Origin: an uncultured Erysipelotrichaceae bacterium
GTDB lineage: Bacteria; Bacillota_I; Bacilli_A; Erysipelotrichales; Erysipelotrichaceae
Direction of reading: 5' to 3'
DNA length: 9,232 nt
NCBI GenBank assembly: GCA_937874965.1
Contig: CALNCD010000175.1
Span: 1-9,232 of the forward strand
How positions within the stretch are numbered: the stretch's first letter is position 1; each line of letters starts with the position of its first letter. Shown here one piece after another: positions 6,555-9,232 of the stretch. A program made the position numbers and the translations under genes. The notes below the pieces were generated by a model that was not told the origin of the DNA, did no database searches, and saw only the letters and a program-made list of their open reading frames with translations.

Positions 6555-7686
6555 GGGACTCCTCCAAACTAGAACCGGCCATCAACACACCCAGGTCATT
6601 TTCGTTCGCTATGGCTGCTGGAATACTGCCAACCACCTGGCCGCTATAGAATACATGGATAATATCGGATAAATCCAAGACTTCATCCAATTCATACGAA
6701 ACAAGCAGGACTGCCTTACCGCTGTCACGCTCTTGTACAATCCGTTTATGGATATATTCAATGGCCCCGACATCCAGCCCACGAGTCGGCTGAAAGACAA
6801 TAAGAAGATCCGGTGAACGATCGATTTCACGAGCAAGAATCGCCTTCTGCTGATTTCCCCCAGACATACTTCGAACAATCGTATCTGGTCCTCTACTGGA
6901 ACGGACATCAAAGTCCTTTGATAAACGTTCGGTATACTTGCGGATTTCTGGAAAATCAAAGAACCCGTTATTGGAGAAAGGTTTCTGATAGTATGATTGA
7001 AGAATCATGTTGTCATTCAACGTCATATCAAGAACCAAGCCAAAACGATGCCGATCTTCCGGAACATAGGCAATACCCAGATTGGTCCGCTTACGAACAG
7101 ACATCTTCGTAATGTCATCTCCATTTAAGATGATTGTTCCTTCATTGACATCCCTTAGTCCTGTTATGGCCTCAACAAATTCCAGCTGACCGTTTCCTTC
7201 AATACCGGCAATACAGGTAATCTCACCGGCCTTGCACACCAAGTCGACACCTTTGACTGCCTTCATGCCGCGATTATTATTCACGTCCAAATTCTTGATG
7301 ACCAAAACAGGTTCCCCCGCCTTGGCCTCGCCCTTGACGATATTCATATTGACTTCACGGCCAACCATCATCTCCGCCATCTGCTTTTCTGAAGACGTCT
7401 TTACGTCAACCGTACCGATAAAGCGTCCACGTCGCAAAACTGTACAGCGATCCGCTGACTGCTTGATCTCCTTCAATTTATGAGTAATCAAAATAATGGA
7501 TTTGCCCTCGGCAACCAAATCATGCATAATCTTAATTAATTCTTGAATCTCTTGCGGAGTAAGAACCGCTGTCGGTTCATCAAAAATCAAAATATCAGCG
7601 TCGCGATACAACATCTTAAGGATTTCAACACGTTGTTGCATCCCAACCGAAATATTTTGAATTTTCGCTGTCGGATCGACATTCAC
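6541..7686 (-). CDS. nupO: C-terminal fragment of the split nucleoside ABC ATPase
   Basis: This open frame of 381 residues is counted from a GTG that is probably not a natural start; only weak upstream pairing is visible. It holds the end of the first ATPase domain: the variant signature ISVGMQQR (12-19), Walker B ILIFDEPTA with Asp36-Glu37, and the switch His69 in LITHKLKE. The full second domain follows: a degenerate Walker A GIEGNGQ, signature MSGGNQQKAILAREI, and a Walker-B-like LLIVFQPTRGLDVG lacking the catalytic Glu. Those second-domain changes are normal for this family. Without the Walker A of the first domain this fragment alone should not work. It overlaps the next permease gene by 14 bases. 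Confidence 0.8.
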   Translation of the reverse strand: MNVDPTAKIQNISVGMQQRVEILKMLYRDADILIFDEPTAVLTPQEIQELIKIMHDLVAEGKSIILITHKLKEIKQSADRCTVLRRGRFIGTVDVKTSSEKQMAEMMVGREVNMNIVKGEAKAGEPVLVIKNLDVNNNRGMKAVKGVDLVCKAGEITCIAGIEGNGQLEFVEAITGLRDVNEGTIILNGDDITKMSVRKRTNLGIAYVPEDRHRFGLVLDMTLNDNMILQSYYQKPFSNNGFFDFPEIRKYTERLSKDFDVRSSRGPDTIVRSMSGGNQQKAILAREIDRSPDLLIVFQPTRGLDVGAIEYIHKRIVQERDSGKAVLLVSYELDEVLDLSDIIHVFYSGQVVGSIPAAIANENDLGVLMAGSSLEESHESI

Positions 7687-8062
7687 TGATTTCCATAACC
7701 CGCTTACGGCCGGTTTTCAGATCCACCTGCCGAAGACTATTCAACGGTTCACTTCCCAGAATGATATTCTCTGTGACGGTGAAATTTTCAACAAGCTTGA
7801 AGTGCTGATGAACCATCCCGATTCCAAGCCGCGTTGCAACATTCGGGTTCGTGATGGCAACTTCTTCACCACGAATTTTTATGATTCCCTTCTCTGGCTG
7901 ATACATTCCAAACAAGACACTCATCAGGGTTGACTTTCCTGCACCGTTCTCCCCAAGCAGTGCATGAATCTCCCCTTGCCTAAGCTCAAGAGTGACATTG
8001 TCATTCGCTACAATACCAGGAAATTCCTTGGTAATGTTCAGCATTTCGACAACATTTGCCAT
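7625..8062 (-). CDS. nupO: N-terminal fragment of the split nucleoside ABC ATPase
   Basis: The frame runs 145 residues from ATG 8062, about 127 of them genuine ATPase sequence. The Walker A GENGAGKST is at 37-45 and the Q-loop segment GMVHQHFKLV follows near 85-95. The last 18 residues after EISE are out of frame and resemble no ATPase. The signature, Walker B and switch histidine are therefore all missing from this piece. An upstream in-frame ATG at 8092 would add ten residues, but it has no ribosome binding site and its bases are part of a TATAAT-like string; ATG 8062 has GGAG at the right distance. Confidence 0.78.
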   Translation of the reverse strand: MANVVEMLNITKEFPGIVANDNVTLELRQGEIHALLGENGAGKSTLMSVLFGMYQPEKGIIKIRGEEVAITNPNVATRLGIGMVHQHFKLVENFTVTENIILGSEPLNSLRQVDLKTGRKRVMEISECRSDSENSKYFGWDATTC

Positions 8063-8125
8063 TGCATTTCTCCATTCTAAATCTGCTTTCATTATAAAGT
8101 ATTTGTGCCTGAAAAAATACTCTTT

Positions 8126-8156
8126 TTAAAAAAAGAGAAGTGATTTCACTTCTCTT
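8126..8156 (-). terminator. Strong hairpin with U-run between the Bmp gene and the ATPase gene
   Basis: An 11-base-pair perfect inverted repeat (8133-8143 with 8146-8156, two-base centre) is followed on the minus strand by seven U. It lies 28 bases after the stop of the binding-protein gene and about 70 bases before the ATPase start. This is a textbook intrinsic terminator shape. Because the transporter genes that follow lack an evident strong promoter, it probably acts as a leaky terminator giving more lipoprotein than membrane subunits. Confidence 0.8.
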
Positions 8157-8184
8157 GCTTCATTCAATTCTCTAGGCGATACAA

Positions 8185-9219
8185 TTAGCGAGTTGCCTTG
8201 ACTGTAATTTCACCGGACTTGATCTTTTCTGCATAAGCCTTAACTTGTGCAACGATTTCATCGGACAAGTTAGGATTCTTATCAGGAATACCAACACCAT
8301 TGTTTTTCAAATCATACGTCAATGTCTTGCCGCCTTCAAACTTGCCTTCTTCAACAGTTTTCGAAACATCGTAGGCAACATTATCAACCCGTTTAAGCAT
8401 CGATGTCAGAATGACTGACTTTTCACCTGAATAGATTCCATCCGCATATTGATCACGGTCAACACCGATGACATAGACTTCTTCATTCTTGGCTGCCCGT
8501 TCTCTAGCTTCTTTGATTGCACCAGCACCAGTTCCGCCTGCTGCATGATAAATGATAGAAATTCCAGAAGAATACATTTTGGAAGCAATGGTTTGACCAG
8601 CAGCCGCATTGTCAAATGCACCAGCATATTCAACTTCTACGCCCAACGTTGCATCAACTGCTTTAACCCCTTGAGCAAATCCGCTTTCAAACGAGATAAT
8701 CAATTCAGATTCCATACCCCCGATGAATCCGACTTTAGTCTTGCCCATTTCCTTGGCTTTCAAGGCAGCAGCAACACCGACAAGGAATGAACCCTGTTCT
8801 GCAGCAAATGTAGCACTAACGACATTTGAATTTGCGACAACAGTATCAATAACGAGGAACTTGCTATCCGGGAATTTCTTGGATACCGTCGCCATTGATG
8901 CGTCAAACAGATACCCTGCTGCAACGATCAGATCGTTTTTGGAATCCACAAGCGCGGTCAGATTACTTTCGTAATCAGCATCACCTTTGGACTGAATGTA
9001 ACTGCTTGAACGAGTTGTTGTACTTTCATCAACAAAACGCTTGATCCCTTCATAGGTTGATTGATTGAATGATTTGTCATCAATACCACCCGTATCCGTA
9101 ACAAAGCCGATTGTTGTCTTCTTGGTGTCCGTCTTTTTGTCACTGCTGCTTGAACACCCGGCAAGAACCAACGACAATGTTAACAATGTCACGGCCAAAA
9201 GCGAGAACTTCTTTTTCAT
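8185..9219 (-). CDS. nupN: BMP-family nucleoside-binding lipoprotein (NupN/BmpA/PnrA-like)
   Basis: This is the extracytoplasmic receptor of the nucleoside importer, 344 residues. A short Lys-rich signal peptide ends in a canonical lipobox LAGC (Cys22 lipidated) and a Ser/Lys/Asp/Thr-rich linker. The mature part shows the BMP (PF02608) landmarks in order: GFVTDTGGIDDKSFNQSTYEG (about 38-58), FAAEQGSFLVGVAAALKAK (139-157), VGFIGGMESELIISFESGF (162-180), IIYHAAGGTGAGAIKEA (222-238), VIGVDRDQ (250-257) and ILTSMLKRVDN (270-280). PnrA-type relatives bind purine nucleosides, which is the basis for the substrate. It heads the ATPase-permease-permease operon in nupNOPQ order. GGA lies about ten bases upstream of the ATG; the promoter and any leader RNA lie beyond the window. 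Confidence 0.93.
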   Translation of the reverse strand: MKKKFSLLAVTLLTLSLVLAGCSSSSDKKTDTKKTTIGFVTDTGGIDDKSFNQSTYEGIKRFVDESTTTRSSSYIQSKGDADYESNLTALVDSKNDLIVAAGYLFDASMATVSKKFPDSKFLVIDTVVANSNVVSATFAAEQGSFLVGVAAALKAKEMGKTKVGFIGGMESELIISFESGFAQGVKAVDATLGVEVEYAGAFDNAAAGQTIASKMYSSGISIIYHAAGGTGAGAIKEARERAAKNEEVYVIGVDRDQYADGIYSGEKSVILTSMLKRVDNVAYDVSKTVEEGKFEGGKTLTYDLKNNGVGIPDKNPNLSDEIVAQVKAYAEKIKSGEITVKATR

Positions 9220-9232
9220 GAATTCAATATCC

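Larger units (their letters stand above)
6541..8062 (-). pseudogene. nupO: Nucleoside-type ABC transporter ATPase gene (NupO/YufO-like), split by a frameshift
   Basis: This is the tandem ATPase that should power the importer, two nucleotide-binding domains in one polypeptide. The frame is lost around 7680-7686. The first part reads to VMEISE and then into nonsense, while the continuation NVDPTAKIQNISVG lies in another frame. Family members carry about four residues (pattern K/R-Y-G-L) between these two points. The span from ATG 8062 to stop 6541 is 1522 bp; adding 14 bp gives exactly 511 residues, close to the 510 of B. subtilis YufO. A 14-bp net deletion therefore explains both the missing residues and the frame. 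ATG 8062 is preferred over ATG 8092 because GGAG lies seven bases upstream. Either a real inactivating mutation or a sequence or assembly error. Confidence 0.8.

Noticed and set aside
6541..7300. Degenerate second ATPase domain (GIEGNGQ Walker A, QPTRG in place of the catalytic Glu) as signs of decay
   Set aside because: These substitutions are normal for the second nucleotide-binding domain of this transporter family, so they are not damage and not new.
7625..7714. Programmed ribosomal frameshifting joining the two ATPase pieces
   Set aside because: No slippery heptamer or stimulatory structure is evident at the junction, and simple frameshifting would not restore the roughly four family-conserved residues that are missing.
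8092..8120. TATAAT at 8092-8097 on the minus strand as an internal promoter for the ATPase gene
   Set aside because: The hexamer is perfect, but at spacings of 16-18 bp only T-rich strings resembling no TTGACA are found, and there is no extended -10 TG. It remains possible if an activator is involved, but it is not supported enough to list.
8449..8790. Plus-strand open frame of 113 codons opposite the Bmp lipoprotein gene
   Set aside because: It lies entirely opposite conserved BMP motifs, has no recognisable domain, and is most simply an antisense shadow.

Overview
This 9.2 kb window looks like chromosomal DNA from an anaerobic or facultative Gram-positive (Bacillota) bacterium. The evidence is moderate GC by eye, AAGGAGG-type ribosome binding sites, TTGACA/TATAAT promoters, two solute-binding lipoproteins with Cys lipoboxes, and a nup/yuf-type nucleoside transporter. 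An Erysipelotrichia-like source is possible, but I cannot fix the taxon from this window. No mobile element, tRNA, rRNA or CRISPR was seen, and no stretch without a gene exceeds about 165 bp.

Layout. (1) Positions 1-1243, minus strand: a LivJ-like branched-chain amino acid binding lipoprotein. It is followed by a terminator-like hairpin and then by the first codons of a probable livH permease that runs off the left edge. (2) Positions 1244-1404: a divergent promoter region. (3) Positions 1405-4387, plus strand: a Crp/Fnr-family regulator, a YjjI-family glycyl radical enzyme, and its YjjW-type radical SAM activase overlapping it by one base. An inverted repeat sits about 41.5 bp upstream of the predicted yjjI transcription start, the usual place for a class II Crp/Fnr activator. 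(4) Positions 4388-4524: back-to-back terminators between convergent operons. (5) Positions 4525-9219, minus strand: a nucleoside-type ABC importer in the order Bmp lipoprotein, ATPase, permease, permease (the nupNOPQ order). The ATPase gene is split by a frameshift near 7680-7686, best explained by a net loss of 14 bp.

How they fit together. The Bmp operon should import nucleosides, but its only visible ATPase is broken unless the frameshift is a sequence error. YjjI has no function that I can assign firmly. From memory, E. coli yjjI-yjjW lies beside the deoCABD deoxyribonucleoside catabolic genes. Here the pair lies tail to tail with a nucleoside importer, a second and independent hint that this glycyl radical enzyme acts in anaerobic nucleoside or deoxyribose metabolism. 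The adjacent Crp/Fnr protein lacks both Fe-S cysteines and the canonical cAMP-phosphate arginine, so it probably senses something else. The most interesting part of the window is this regulator/glycyl radical enzyme/activase cassette with its candidate operator.
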